A DNA stretch of 64,000 bases from Candidatus Bipolaricaulota bacterium (GCA_028278555.1 JANQEA010000062.1:1-64000), one strand, 5' to 3'. Counted from the stretch's first letter, positions 38,013 to 46,659 are shown. Translations and numbers: made by a program. The notes: a model not told the origin generated them from the sequence alone.

Positions 38013-39437
38013 GTGCGTTATCTGGTGGGTATGCTCGTTCTGGTGCTGCTCCTGTCTGTCGCTGCTGTCGGCGGCGAGTTCTCGGGGCTCCTGACGAGCG
38101 ATCTTCGGATCAATCTGCTCGGGGTTCCTGACGTTCAGGTCGCCGACTTCGATGCCGATCTCGACATCGACTACGAGATCTGCGGGCTGACGTTCGGGGC
38201 GACGACGATCGTTGACGAGAGCGAGTTGGAGTACATTCTGTTCGATGCATGGGGGACCCTCGGGGCGATCTGGTTCACGTCGTATCTCCAATTTGGTGGA
38301 CCGGAGGACGGCGATCCGATGGACTTCGAGTTGTTTGCGACGATCGCCGGTCTGTCGCTTGGCGGCGTCGACATGTTCGGGGCCATGGCAATCGACAGAC
38401 GGTACGACGACGAGATCCCTCGGTACGGATGGACGCTCGGCGCCGCCGGTGCGGTCGGCGAGTGCAGATTGATGGTCCTTCTCGAAGTCGACATGGAAGT
38501 CTACTACTACTCCCCCGACTACTATTCTGGGTACCGGTACTGGGACGGCTACGTGCTCGCCTCGACGATATTTCCCGGCTCGAAGGAAGCGTGCATGTTC
38601 TACCGCTACGGAGACCGGTTCCCGTTCGCCTTCAAGACCTGCGACGATTGGGAAGTTGGATGGCCGGTAAACAGCGATGACGACGGTGAGCCCTGTGCAC
38701 CGTGCTTCGAGCAGATCAGCTTCGCGATCGACATGCCGCTTGGCTGTCTCCATCCGTTGATCTGGATCCAATACCACCACAGCGAGTGGAGCGGCGACGG
38801 GCAGTTCTACGCTTCCATCTTTCTCTTCGACATCGAGCTCGGGATCCCGTTCCTCGAGATCGATTATCTCGACATCTACTACGACCCGGAAGACAAGGAC
38901 ATCTACTGGAGTTGGGGACTCGTGCTAGGCGACGCCGTCTGCATCGAGCCGTGGTTCGACATCGACTACGGAAAGCAGCAGCAAAGCTCCGGCGGCCCGA
39001 TATTCGATGGGATCGAGCTCGCGGGTCTCAGCCTCGAGTACGCGTTCAACGGCGTCACGTTCAAGTGGGGAACCCTGTTCAGTGTCTGGGATTCCTTCGA
39101 TGTCCACGGCAACCGCTACCCCTACTACTACCCGGAGCGCCACTGCGCCCCGCGGAGCTGTGAGTGGATGTCCGGCTATGACGAGTACTACGCGTTGATC
39201 ATCGATGGTGAGTCCTGCTGCGGTGGAGGATTCGGTCTATCGATCTTCACTTGGTTTGACGTCGATGATGATGGTGACGGATGGTGGGGGGTTGACCCGG
39301 CCGGCATCTTCGGCTGGGAGGAACTCCGAATCGAGGGCTACATCGACATCGGAACGAACACGACGCTGACCGGAAGCCTGAGCATCCGGAACGAGGGACT
39401 CAACTGGATGCAGGTCGGAGTGGAGTTCGCGTTCTAG
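38013..39437 (+). CDS. Probable outer-membrane beta-barrel protein, family copy A
   Basis: 474 residues from GTG 38013 (AGGAGG upstream). Signal peptide 1-20, then mature GEFSGLLTSDLR. The chain is rich in Asp, Tyr, Trp and Gly and alternates polar and hydrophobic residues throughout, as in transmembrane beta-strands. Marker motifs shared with copies B and C are ADFDADLDIDY, LFDAWG, WFTSYLQFGGP, RYGDRFPFAFK, ESCCGGGFGLSIF near residue 400, GIFGWEELRIEGY and the end NWMQVGVEFAF. The C-terminal Phe fits a BAM recognition signal. Several Cys are conserved, suggesting disulfides. A terminator follows. I do not recognise a named family; porin, structural or adhesive roles are all possible. Confidence 0.75.
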   Translation: MRYLVGMLVLVLLLSVAAVGGEFSGLLTSDLRINLLGVPDVQVADFDADLDIDYEICGLTFGATTIVDESELEYILFDAWGTLGAIWFTSYLQFGGPEDGDPMDFELFATIAGLSLGGVDMFGAMAIDRRYDDEIPRYGWTLGAAGAVGECRLMVLLEVDMEVYYYSPDYYSGYRYWDGYVLASTIFPGSKEACMFYRYGDRFPFAFKTCDDWEVGWPVNSDDDGEPCAPCFEQISFAIDMPLGCLHPLIWIQYHHSEWSGDGQFYASIFLFDIELGIPFLEIDYLDIYYDPEDKDIYWSWGLVLGDAVCIEPWFDIDYGKQQQSSGGPIFDGIELAGLSLEYAFNGVTFKWGTLFSVWDSFDVHGNRYPYYYPERHCAPRSCEWMSGYDEYYALIIDGESCCGGGFGLSIFTWFDVDDDGDGWWGVDPAGIFGWEELRIEGYIDIGTNTTLTGSLSIRNEGLNWMQVGVEFAF

Positions 39438-39466
39438 CAGAACAGCAAGAGAGCCAGATAACGCAC

Positions 39467-39497
39467 AAGGGCCCCGGCGCAGTCGGGGCCCTTGCCT
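39467..39497 (+). terminator. Rho-independent terminator after copy A
   Basis: Stem AAGGGCCCC (39467-39475) with GGGGCCCTT (39485-39493), loop GGCGCAGTC, then GCCTTTC. The same GGCCCCGG-type hairpin recurs at 37668 and 44112. Confidence 0.8.
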
Positions 39498-39515
39498 TTC
39501 GCCACGAGGGCGACC

Positions 39516-39544
39516 TTGGAGCAAGCCGCAGTCCGTGCTAGTCT
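39516..39544 (+). promoter_or_regulatory. Promoter of family copy B
   Basis: TTGGAG (39516-39521), 17-bp spacer, TAGTCT (39539-39544), 17 nt before ATG 39562 with GGAGG in between. Confidence 0.45.
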
Positions 39545-39561
39545 GAACCGGAGGTGCTGGG

Positions 39562-40986
39562 ATGCGCTATCTCGCAGGCGTGCTGGTAGCCGTGCTGGCG
39601 TCGATTCCACTGGTGGCGGGTGAGTTCTCGGGGCTGCTAACGAGCGATCTCCGGATCGAACTGAGTTCGGCCCCGAACCTTCGAGTCGCCGAGTTCGACG
39701 CCGATCTCGACATCGACTACGCCGTCCGCGGCCTCACGCTCGGAGCGACGGCGATCGTCGATCGCAGCCAACTCGAGTACGTCCTGTTCGATGCGTGGGG
39801 ACGGGCCGGCGCGTTCTGGTTCACGTCGTATCTCCAGTTCGGGGGACCGGGCGAAGGCGACGAGTTCGATTTCGACGTGTTCGCGACGATTGCCGGCCTC
39901 TCGATCGGGAGCATCGATCTCTTCGCCGCCGGCGCGATCGATACCGGCTTCTACCTCGTCAACGACGGGGTCCCGCACTTCGCCTGGACGTTCGGTGCTG
40001 CCGGCGCGATCGGTCGATGCAGGATCGGGCTTCAAGCGGGGTTTGGGCTGGAGATCATCTACTATGGCCCTGACTACGAAAACGCGGCCTGGTCAGAGTT
40101 CGTGCTCGCGTCGACGATCTGGCCTGATGCCGAGAGCACGTGCACGTTCTACCGCTACGGTGACCGGTTCCCGTTCGCGTTCAAGGTCTGCGACGATTGG
40201 TCGGTTGGACCGCAGATCTGGGCCGACCCATTGACTCTCGAGACCTGCGAGACGTGCCTCTCCGAGCTGACCCTCTTCGTCGACGTGCCGCTCGGCTGCC
40301 TTCGGCCGCTGATCGTGATCGACTACTTCTACTACGCCTTCCACGACGAGAGCCTCCTCGCCGCATACGTCTATCTCTACGATCTCGACCTTGGGATCCC
40401 GTTCCTCGAACTCGATACGCTCGAGATCTACTTCGTGCCGAGCGGGAAGGAGATCATCAAGAGTGAATGGGGGCTCCTGGTCGGTGACGTGCTCTGCATC
40501 GAGCCCTGGTTCGCGATCGACGCCGGCGAGGATGGGGAGGAGCACGGACCGTCCTTCGATGGGGTCGAACTGAAAGGGCTCAGCCTCGAGCTCGCGGCCA
40601 CCGGGATCGCCTTCAAGGTCGGAACGAGTTTCGATCCGACATCGCCTTCGTCGTTCGATCGCTACGGCAACCGCGACCGCCACTGGTTTCCGCGGCCCGA
40701 CTGCGCGCCCCACGTATGCGAGGCGATGTTCGGCTACGACGAGTACGTCGCGTTCATCATCGACGGGGAGTCGTGCTGCGGCGGGGGCTTCGGCCTGTCG
40801 ATCTTCTCTTGGTTCGACGTCGACGACGACAATCCATGGGGTGACGACGCCGGGATCTTCGGCTGGGAGGAACTCCGAATCGAGGGCTACCTCGACATCG
40901 GGACGAACGCGACGCTGACCGGAAGCCTGAGCATCCTGAACGAAGGGCTCAACTGGATGCAGGTTGGGCTCGACGTTGCCTTCTAG
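39562..40986 (+). CDS. Probable outer-membrane beta-barrel protein, family copy B
   Basis: 474 residues, same length as copy A. Signal peptide 1-20 (LAGVLVAVLASIPLVA), mature start GEFSGLLTSDLRIEL. All family markers are present: AEFDADLDIDY, LFDAWGRAGAFWFTSYLQFGGP, RYGDRFPFAFKVCDDW, ESCCGGGFGLSIFSWFD, GIFGWEELRIEGY and the end NWMQVGLDVAF. Differences from A lie mostly in the central third, as expected for exposed loops. It has its own promoter and ribosome site, so copies are separately expressed. No GGCCCCGG terminator follows it directly. Confidence 0.75.
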   Translation: MRYLAGVLVAVLASIPLVAGEFSGLLTSDLRIELSSAPNLRVAEFDADLDIDYAVRGLTLGATAIVDRSQLEYVLFDAWGRAGAFWFTSYLQFGGPGEGDEFDFDVFATIAGLSIGSIDLFAAGAIDTGFYLVNDGVPHFAWTFGAAGAIGRCRIGLQAGFGLEIIYYGPDYENAAWSEFVLASTIWPDAESTCTFYRYGDRFPFAFKVCDDWSVGPQIWADPLTLETCETCLSELTLFVDVPLGCLRPLIVIDYFYYAFHDESLLAAYVYLYDLDLGIPFLELDTLEIYFVPSGKEIIKSEWGLLVGDVLCIEPWFAIDAGEDGEEHGPSFDGVELKGLSLELAATGIAFKVGTSFDPTSPSSFDRYGNRDRHWFPRPDCAPHVCEAMFGYDEYVAFIIDGESCCGGGFGLSIFSWFDVDDDNPWGDDAGIFGWEELRIEGYLDIGTNATLTGSLSILNEGLNWMQVGLDVAF

Positions 40987-41108
40987 CGGAACCTCCGGAC
41001 GCGCAACTGCTCGGGCAGCGGCTGCGAGCTCGGCCCGTCGTTCGGCAAGGTGGTTCCCTTTCGCCTCGTGCGCGCGGGAATTCGCCATCAGGATCTGGCA
41101 AGTACAAT

Positions 41109-41152
41109 CACGAAACAGCAGCTTGAACTAGAGCTGTGATTCGTGCTAGAGT
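41109..41152 (+). promoter_or_regulatory. Promoter of copy C inside an imperfect inverted repeat
   Basis: TTGAAC (41123-41128), 18-bp spacer, TAGAGT (41147-41152). The -35 lies in the loop of an inverted repeat, CACGAAACAGC (41109-41119) with GCTGT-GA-TTCGTG (41133-41145), interrupted only by a 2-nt bulge. Candidate operator. Confidence 0.45.
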
Positions 41153-41182
41153 AGCTCCACCAAGCAACGATCCGGCGTTTGC

Positions 41183-41215
41183 ACTCGGCTGAATGTCCGG
41201 ACATGTGAACCGAGT
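41183..41215 (+). promoter_or_regulatory. Structured leader hairpin upstream of copy C
   Basis: ACTCGG (41183-41188) pairs with CCGAGT (41210-41215) around an inner palindrome TGTCCGGACA (41194-41203). It lies in the predicted 5' leader, about 40 nt before the ribosome site. Function unknown. Confidence 0.4.
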
Positions 41216-41253
41216 CATGGATCTGGATCGAATGCGGGGCGGAGGAGGCTGGT

Positions 41254-44085
41254 GTGCGCTACTTGGTGTGTGTGCTATTCGTGCTTGTGCTTCTATCCAC
41301 CGTTGCGTTCGGCGGCGAGTTCTCGGGGAGATTCACGAGCGATCTCCGTTTCGATCTGTTCGGCATGTCCGACATCACGGTGGCCGACTTCGATGCGGAT
41401 GTGGATATCGACTACACGCTCTCCACGATCACGCTCGGGGCGATCGCGACGATCGACGAGAGCCAGCTGGAGTACCTTCTGTTCGACGCCTGGGGCTGGC
41501 TCGGAGCGATCTGGTTCACGTCGTATCTCCAGTTCGGAGGGCCGGACGAGGGGGATCCGCTCGACTTCGAGCTGTTCGGGACGATCGCCGGGCTGACGGT
41601 CGCCGGCGTCGACATGTATGGAGCGATTGCGATCGACCGGAGGGCTTGGAACGAAGACGACGAGATCCCGCGCTTTGGCTGGACGTTTGGTGCGGCCGGG
41701 ATGATCGGCGAGTGCAGGCTGATGGTCGAGGCGGCCTTCGATCTATCGGTCCACTACGAATCGCCCCACTATGAAGAAGAGTACTGGACCTGGTACGTGT
41801 TGGCCTCGACGATGTGGCCCGGCTGGCCGGGTGAATGCACCTACTACCAGTACGGCGAGCAATTCCCGTTTGCGATCAAGCTCTGCGACGACTGGTCGGC
41901 CGGACCGACGTTCTGGGCCGATCCGCGAAACCTGGAGCCGTGCGCTCCGTCGTTCAATCGGCTCACGACCTGGCTCTCTGTCCCGATTGGCTGCCTCGAT
42001 CCGCAGATCGTGATCGAGTACACGTACGACGATGTGGGAGATCGTGGATACTTCTACGCTTCGCTCTGGTTGTTCGACATCGGTCTCGGGATTCCGTTCC
42101 TCGAGCTCGACACATTCCAGATCTACTTCACACCGGCCGGCAAGTCGGTCTGGTGGGAGTGGGGGTTGCTGGTTGGCGATGTGTTCTGCATTGAGCCGTG
42201 GTTCGAGCTCGATTCGCTCCTCGGCCTCAGCGTCGAGTACGAGGTCAACGGAATCACGTTCAAGGCCGGGACGTTGTTCGATCCTCACGAGAGCTTCGAT
42301 CGGTACGGGAACCGTGACTACAACACCGGCTACCCCTGGCTCTACTGCTCCTCGAGAGCGTGCGAGTGGATGGAAGCGTACGACGAGTTCTTCGCGCTGA
42401 TCATCGACGGCGAGTCCTGTTGCGGCGGCGGCTTCGGTCTGTCGATCTTCACTTGGTTCGACATCGATGACGACGACCCGTCCGGCGATGCTGCCGGGAT
42501 CTTCGGCTGGGAGGAGACGAGGATCGAGGGGTATCTCGACATCGGCACGAACACGACACTGACCGGGAGCCTGAGCTTCCTCAACGAAGGGCTCAACTGG
42601 ATCCAAGTCGGCGTCGACTTCGTCTTCCCGAGTCTGCGTCGCCTGGCTTCGGTCGACATCGGAACCAAGCCGGAAGCGCGCGGCGACAGCCGGTTCTCCG
42701 GATTGTTGACGAGCGACCTTCGGGTCAATCTCCTCGGCGTGCCCGACATCGACATCGCCGATTTCGACGCCGATCTCGACATCGACTACGCCCTTGCCGA
42801 CGTCACGCTCGGGGCGACGACGATCATCGATCACGGCGAATTGGAGTACGTCCTCTTCGATGCCTGGGGGACCCTCGGAGCGCTCTGGTTCACGTCCTAC
42901 CTCCAATTCGGAGGCCCGGAAAACGGCAACCCGATCGACTACGAGATGTTCGCAACGATCGCCGGGCTGTCGATCGGCGGCGTCGATACGTTCGGTATCT
43001 TTGCGATCGATCGACGGATCATCGACCCCCCGCTCGACGACGAAAGCGACGACCCTCGCTTCGGGTGGGCGTTCGGCGCCGCCGGAGCGATCGGCGAGTG
43101 CAGGCTGATGATCGAAGCACGATTCCAGCTCTCGATCCTTCACACATCGCTCTATACCTCCGAAGGCTCGCATGTCCTGGGAGGGCGCGTTTTGGCCTCG
43201 ACGATGTGGCCCGGCGCGGAGGGCACATGCCACTTCTACCGGTACGGCGATCGGTTCCCGTTTGCGATCAAGTTCTGCGATGACTGGTGGGTCGGGCCTG
43301 ACATGCGCGTTGAGGAGTACATTCTTCAGCCGTGCGTTCCTTGCTTCAGTCACATCGATCTGTTCATCGACGTACCGCTCTGGTGCGTCGACACTCTCGT
43401 CTGGGCCTACTACAGCTACAACGAGTACACGGACGAAACCTTCTTCAGGGTGCAGCTCGAGCTGTACGACCTCGGCCTAGGGATTCCGTTCCTCGAGCTC
43501 GACACGTTGGGGATCGTACTCGAGCCGGAATTCAAGGAGGTCAGCCTGGAGTGGGAGCTTCTCGTCGGAGACGCGGTCTGCATCGAGCCCTGGTTCGCGC
43601 TCGCCTACGGCGACACCGACCTGACGTTCGATGGGATCCAGCTTCGCGGTCTACGCCTCGAGTACGCTCACAACGGGGTCACGTTCAAGGCGGGAACACT
43701 GTTCGACGTTCCCGATGACTTGGACAGCTACTCCTTTGATCGGTACGGGAATCGGGATCCCGAGGCCTTCCCTTGGAGCTACTGCGCAGCCCGGCGGTGC
43801 GAGACGATGGACGGCTACGACGAGTACGTCGGCCTGATCATCGACGGCGAGACCTGCTGCGGCGGAGGGTTCGGCCTGTCGATCTTCACGTGGTTCGATA
43901 TCGACGATGATGGGGTCCCGTGGGATGCAGGAGATCCGTACTGGGAGGCGGGGATCTTCGGTTGGGAGGAGCTCCGGATCGAGGGCTACCTCGACATCGG
44001 TGCGAATCTGGCGCTGACCGGGAGCATGAGCATCCTCAATGAGGGGCTCAACTGGATCCAGTTCGGCGTCGACGTCGACTTCTAG
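41254..44085 (+). CDS. Double-length outer-membrane-like protein (two family modules fused)
   Basis: 943 residues from GTG 41254 (GGAGGAGG upstream; first 20 bases nearly equal to copy A). Signal peptide about 1-21. Module 1 runs to Phe458 in NWIQVGVDFVF, where A and B stop; here the frame reads on through a 22-residue linker (459-480, containing RRLASVDIGTKPEARGD) into module 2, which begins FSGLLTSDLRVNL at 481 without its own signal peptide and ends NWIQFGVDVDF. Each module has the full marker set, including [ED][ST]CCGGGFGLSIF. It looks like a gene fusion after tandem duplication with loss of the intervening stop, promoter and signal sequence. Whether it forms two barrels or one large barrel is unknown. 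Confidence 0.75.
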   Translation: MRYLVCVLFVLVLLSTVAFGGEFSGRFTSDLRFDLFGMSDITVADFDADVDIDYTLSTITLGAIATIDESQLEYLLFDAWGWLGAIWFTSYLQFGGPDEGDPLDFELFGTIAGLTVAGVDMYGAIAIDRRAWNEDDEIPRFGWTFGAAGMIGECRLMVEAAFDLSVHYESPHYEEEYWTWYVLASTMWPGWPGECTYYQYGEQFPFAIKLCDDWSAGPTFWADPRNLEPCAPSFNRLTTWLSVPIGCLDPQIVIEYTYDDVGDRGYFYASLWLFDIGLGIPFLELDTFQIYFTPAGKSVWWEWGLLVGDVFCIEPWFELDSLLGLSVEYEVNGITFKAGTLFDPHESFDRYGNRDYNTGYPWLYCSSRACEWMEAYDEFFALIIDGESCCGGGFGLSIFTWFDIDDDDPSGDAAGIFGWEETRIEGYLDIGTNTTLTGSLSFLNEGLNWIQVGVDFVFPSLRRLASVDIGTKPEARGDSRFSGLLTSDLRVNLLGVPDIDIADFDADLDIDYALADVTLGATTIIDHGELEYVLFDAWGTLGALWFTSYLQFGGPENGNPIDYEMFATIAGLSIGGVDTFGIFAIDRRIIDPPLDDESDDPRFGWAFGAAGAIGECRLMIEARFQLSILHTSLYTSEGSHVLGGRVLASTMWPGAEGTCHFYRYGDRFPFAIKFCDDWWVGPDMRVEEYILQPCVPCFSHIDLFIDVPLWCVDTLVWAYYSYNEYTDETFFRVQLELYDLGLGIPFLELDTLGIVLEPEFKEVSLEWELLVGDAVCIEPWFALAYGDTDLTFDGIQLRGLRLEYAHNGVTFKAGTLFDVPDDLDSYSFDRYGNRDPEAFPWSYCAARRCETMDGYDEYVGLIIDGETCCGGGFGLSIFTWFDIDDDGVPWDAGDPYWEAGIFGWEELRIEGYLDIGANLALTGSMSILNEGLNWIQFGVDVDF

Positions 44086-44111
44086 TAGATAGATTCGACC
44101 ATGAACGCCGG

Positions 44112-44140
44112 AAGGCCCCGGCAAGAGCCGGGGCCTTCTC
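44112..44140 (+). terminator. Rho-independent terminator after copy C
   Basis: Perfect 11-bp stem AAGGCCCCGGC (44112-44122) with GCCGGGGCCTT (44127-44137), loop AAGA, then CTC. Third example of the family-linked GGCCCCGG hairpin. Confidence 0.85.
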
Positions 44141-44162
44141 ATCCCCTCGCCCCAAAGAAAGA

Positions 44163-44188
44163 CCCTGAGGAGGACTAGCTCCTCAGGG
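44163..44188 (-). terminator. Terminator of tRNA-Gln
   Basis: Perfect 10-bp stem (44163-44172 with 44179-44188), followed on the minus strand by TCTTTCTTT. It lies 8 nt downstream of the tRNA 3' end. Confidence 0.8.
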
Positions 44189-44195
44189 TTCGGTT

Positions 44196-44266
44196 TTGGG
44201 AGAGGAGGATTCGAACCCCCACTAACAGGGCCAGAGCCTGTCGTCCTGCCATTAGACGATCTCCCA
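44196..44266 (-). tRNA. tRNA-Gln (CTG anticodon)
   Basis: 71-nt cloverleaf on the minus strand. The acceptor pairs TGGGAGA with TCTCCCA (weak U1-A72 pair, usual in tRNA-Gln), discriminator A, no encoded CCA. D arm GTCT/GGAC; anticodon stem ACAGG/CCTGT with loop CTCTGGC, anticodon CTG; 4-nt variable loop; T arm GGGGG/CCTCC with TTCGAAT. Own promoter and terminator. It is the substrate of the GlnRS encoded at 35.5-37.2 kb. Confidence 0.93.
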
Positions 44267-44279
44267 AAGGTACGGGAGC

Positions 44280-44308
44280 ATGGTACGAGAGGCTCCTAGG
44301 GGAGTCAA
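44280..44308 (-). promoter_or_regulatory. Promoter of tRNA-Gln
   Basis: Minus strand TTGACT (44303-44308), 17-bp spacer, TACCAT (44280-44285), 13 nt before the mature 5' end. Confidence 0.55.
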
Positions 44309-44315
44309 GATCCTC

Positions 44316-44345
44316 TTGGTGTCTCGGTTCCGCGATCGCTACAAT
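44316..44345 (+). promoter_or_regulatory. Promoter of amrB operon, leaderless type
   Basis: TTGGTG (44316-44321), 18-bp spacer, TACAAT (44340-44345), then 6 nt to ATG 44352. Same TACAAT-6-ATG geometry as the caspase gene. Confidence 0.55.
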
Positions 44346-44351
44346 CGACGC

Positions 44352-45191
44352 ATGGAAGAGACGGTTCGTCCCCCGATCGTCGCCGGCGTGTTCTATCCCG
44401 GTGATCCCGCCGTACTCCGCGCGACGATCGAATCCTTCTTCCCCAGCGGCGAGAACTGGCGAGGCGACACGCTTGTTGCGCCGGTTGGCTTGATCGCGCC
44501 GCACGCCGGGTATCCGTATTCCGGCGCCGTCGCGGCATCGGGCTACACGGAGGTGGCTGCTAGAGGACGTCCGGAGGCGGTCGTCCTTCTCGGCGCGAAC
44601 CATACTGGATCTGGACTGCCGATCGCGGTCACGCCACATACAGTCTGGGAGACGCCGCTCGGAAGGTCGCCGATCGAACGAGAACTCGTTGCACAATTGG
44701 TCGAGAGGGGGATCCCGCGAGCGGACGCACCATTCACCCGGGAGCACTCGATTGAGGTCCAAATCCCCTTCCTCCAGGCGATCTGGGGGAACGATTTGCC
44801 GATTGTCCCGATCTGCGTGCTGTCAGGAAGCAAGCTCTCTGCGGGAGCGGCAATCGATGTGATCGCCGGAGCGATCGGGGACCGATCCGTCTTGATCGTG
44901 GCGAGCAGCGACTTCACCCACTACGAATCGGATGCGACGGCGCGAGACCTCGACCGTCAGGCGCTCGAGCCGATCCTCACGCTCGATGCCAAGGCGTTCG
45001 AGCGGCTCTGCCGCGAGCGGGGGCTATCGATTTGCGGTACCGGTGCGATTCGAGTTCTACTCGGCCTTTGTCACCGGCTCGGGCTTACACAGGGGAGCCT
45101 GATCGACTACGCGACCTCGGGAGACGTCACCGGCAATCGGGAGGCTGTCGTCGGATACGCGTCGGTCCTGTTCACGAGAGGAGACGGATGA
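44352..45191 (+). CDS. amrB: MEMO family protein (AmmeMemoRadiSam system protein B)
   Basis: 279 residues. MEMO-fold proteins resemble extradiol dioxygenases and bind metal. Markers are PPIVAGVFYPGDP at the N-terminus, LIAPHAGYPYSGAVAA with a metal-ligand His, VVLLGANHTGSG, FTREHSIEVQIPFLQ and VASSDFTHYES. The usual partners AmmA and the radical-SAM protein AmmC are not in this window; here it leads an operon with yicC and gmk. Biochemical role in bacteria is unsettled. ATG 44352 is fixed by the adjacent promoter. Confidence 0.9.
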   Translation: MEETVRPPIVAGVFYPGDPAVLRATIESFFPSGENWRGDTLVAPVGLIAPHAGYPYSGAVAASGYTEVAARGRPEAVVLLGANHTGSGLPIAVTPHTVWETPLGRSPIERELVAQLVERGIPRADAPFTREHSIEVQIPFLQAIWGNDLPIVPICVLSGSKLSAGAAIDVIAGAIGDRSVLIVASSDFTHYESDATARDLDRQALEPILTLDAKAFERLCRERGLSICGTGAIRVLLGLCHRLGLTQGSLIDYATSGDVTGNREAVVGYASVLFTRGDG

Positions 45192-46048
45192 CCAGAAGCA
45201 TGACGGGGTTTGGAATGGCGACCGCCGAGGCCGATGGCTGGCGGATCGAGGTGACGATGCGGACGCTCAACCATCGCTATCTGTCGGTCCGGATTCGCTC
45301 GCTGAACGATCATCCGAGTTTGCTCCCCCGGATCGAAGAACGCGTCAAGGCCATGTTCTCGCGTGGCGAAGTCGGCGTTTGGGTCGAGATTGGGCGATCG
45401 GGTGCCGAAGGTCCGGAGGTCGAGTTCGATCGTCGGCTCGCCAAGGACGTGCTCGTCGAGCTGACGTCGCTGGCCGACGAGCTCGGGCTCGACGCGGTGA
45501 GGCTCGAAGATCTGTCCCGCGCGGGCGGCCTGCAGCAGATCCGAATCGACGACGAGCAGCTCTGGCCCGTTCTCGAGCGTGCGCTCGAGGAAGCGATGGC
45601 CAAGACGAACGAGAGCCGCGACGCCGAGGGCGCGCGGCTAGCCGAGGCGCTTTCGAGCCACCTCAGGCGGCTCCGTGATTCGCTCGGCGAGGTCCGGGCG
45701 CGGGTTCCGGAGATCCTGGCGATTCATCGAGAGCACCTCAATGAACGGGCGAAGCAACTTGAGCTGAAGGTCGATCCGGCCCGTCTCGAGGCGGAGATTG
45801 CTCTCCTCGCCGAGCGACTCGACGTTCAGGAGGAGATCGTCCGGCTCGAGGCGCATCTCGCCCGTGCGGCAGAAGCGCTGCAAAGCGGAGATCCGATCGG
45901 GAAGGAGCTCGACTTCCTCAGCCAAGAGATGCTTCGCGAAGTGAATACGCTCGGTGCCAAGGCGCGAGATGTCGAGGCCGGAGCGCACGTGGTCGACATG
46001 AAGCTTGCGATCGAACGCTTCCGGGAGCAGGTGCAGAATGTCGAATGA
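45188..46048 (+). CDS. yicC: YicC family endoribonuclease
   Basis: 286 residues, standard YicC length. Family markers are RSMTGFG at the N-terminus, TLNHRYLSVRIR, and the C-terminal EIVRLEAHLARAAE and GKELDFLSQEMLREVNTLGAKA. YicC proteins are endoribonucleases involved in RNA turnover. ATG 45188 overlaps the amrB stop (ATGA) and the gene overlaps gmk by 11 nt; yicC-gmk is a widespread pair. Confidence 0.93.
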   Translation: MTRSMTGFGMATAEADGWRIEVTMRTLNHRYLSVRIRSLNDHPSLLPRIEERVKAMFSRGEVGVWVEIGRSGAEGPEVEFDRRLAKDVLVELTSLADELGLDAVRLEDLSRAGGLQQIRIDDEQLWPVLERALEEAMAKTNESRDAEGARLAEALSSHLRRLRDSLGEVRARVPEILAIHREHLNERAKQLELKVDPARLEAEIALLAERLDVQEEIVRLEAHLARAAEALQSGDPIGKELDFLSQEMLREVNTLGAKARDVEAGAHVVDMKLAIERFREQVQNVE

Positions 46049-46649
46049 TCTGACGGCCCGACGGAAGGGGGTCGGCCGCGGACTGGCGTTCGTCGTGACG
46101 GGTCCGTCCGGCGCCGGGAAGAACTCGGTGATCAACCGCACGATGGCCGGCCTTCCGTCTCTCGAATACTCCATCTCGTATACGACGCGGCCACCACGCG
46201 AGCGGGAGGTCGACGGCGTCGACTACCACTTCATCAGCCGCGAGGAGTTCGCCGAGCGGATCGAACGGGGTGACTTCGCTGAGCACGCGACGTATCTCGG
46301 CGATTCCTATGGGACGTCCAGATCACAGATCGACGGGATGGTCGCGCGGGGCGTGGACGTGATCCTGAACATCGAAGTCGAGGGGGCGAAGCTCATCCGG
46401 CGGGATGGCCTTGGCGGGCACACGGTGGTCTTCGTCTTCCTCGTTCCTTCCTCACTCGCCCGTCTCGAGGAGCGGCTCCGCGCGCGAGGGTCGGAAAGCA
46501 GCGAGCAGATCGCCGCTCGGCTCGATGTCGCGAAGCGGGAAATGGATGCCCTGGGGATCTTCGACTACTTGGTGATCAATGACGATCTGGAGACTGCCGT
46601 CGCCGAGCTTCGTGCCATCGTGACGGCCGAACGGCTCCGGCTCAGCTAG
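46038..46649 (+). CDS. gmk: Guanylate kinase
   Basis: 203 residues. Converts GMP to GDP. P-loop VTGPSGAGKNSVINR, where the usual S/G-T after GK is N-S; then SISYTTRPPREREVDGVDYHF, the GMP-binding segment, and ILNIEVEGAKLIRR (usually DIDVQGA). ATG 46038 lies inside yicC and starts the coupled gene. A strong hairpin follows. The Asn in the P-loop is atypical but the rest of the enzyme is intact. Confidence 0.93.
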   Translation: MSNDLTARRKGVGRGLAFVVTGPSGAGKNSVINRTMAGLPSLEYSISYTTRPPREREVDGVDYHFISREEFAERIERGDFAEHATYLGDSYGTSRSQIDGMVARGVDVILNIEVEGAKLIRRDGLGGHTVVFVFLVPSSLARLEERLRARGSESSEQIAARLDVAKREMDALGIFDYLVINDDLETAVAELRAIVTAERLRLS

Positions 46650-46659
46650 AAAACGAAAC

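Noticed and set aside
40987..41253. Small RNA gene between barrel copies B and C
   Set aside because: Only the promoter, inverted repeat and leader hairpin of copy C are supported; no terminator ends a separate transcript.
41743..43353. 536-codon frame antisense to the double-length barrel gene
   Set aside because: Glu/Asp/Arg-rich shadow caused by Asp/Glu codons on the other strand.
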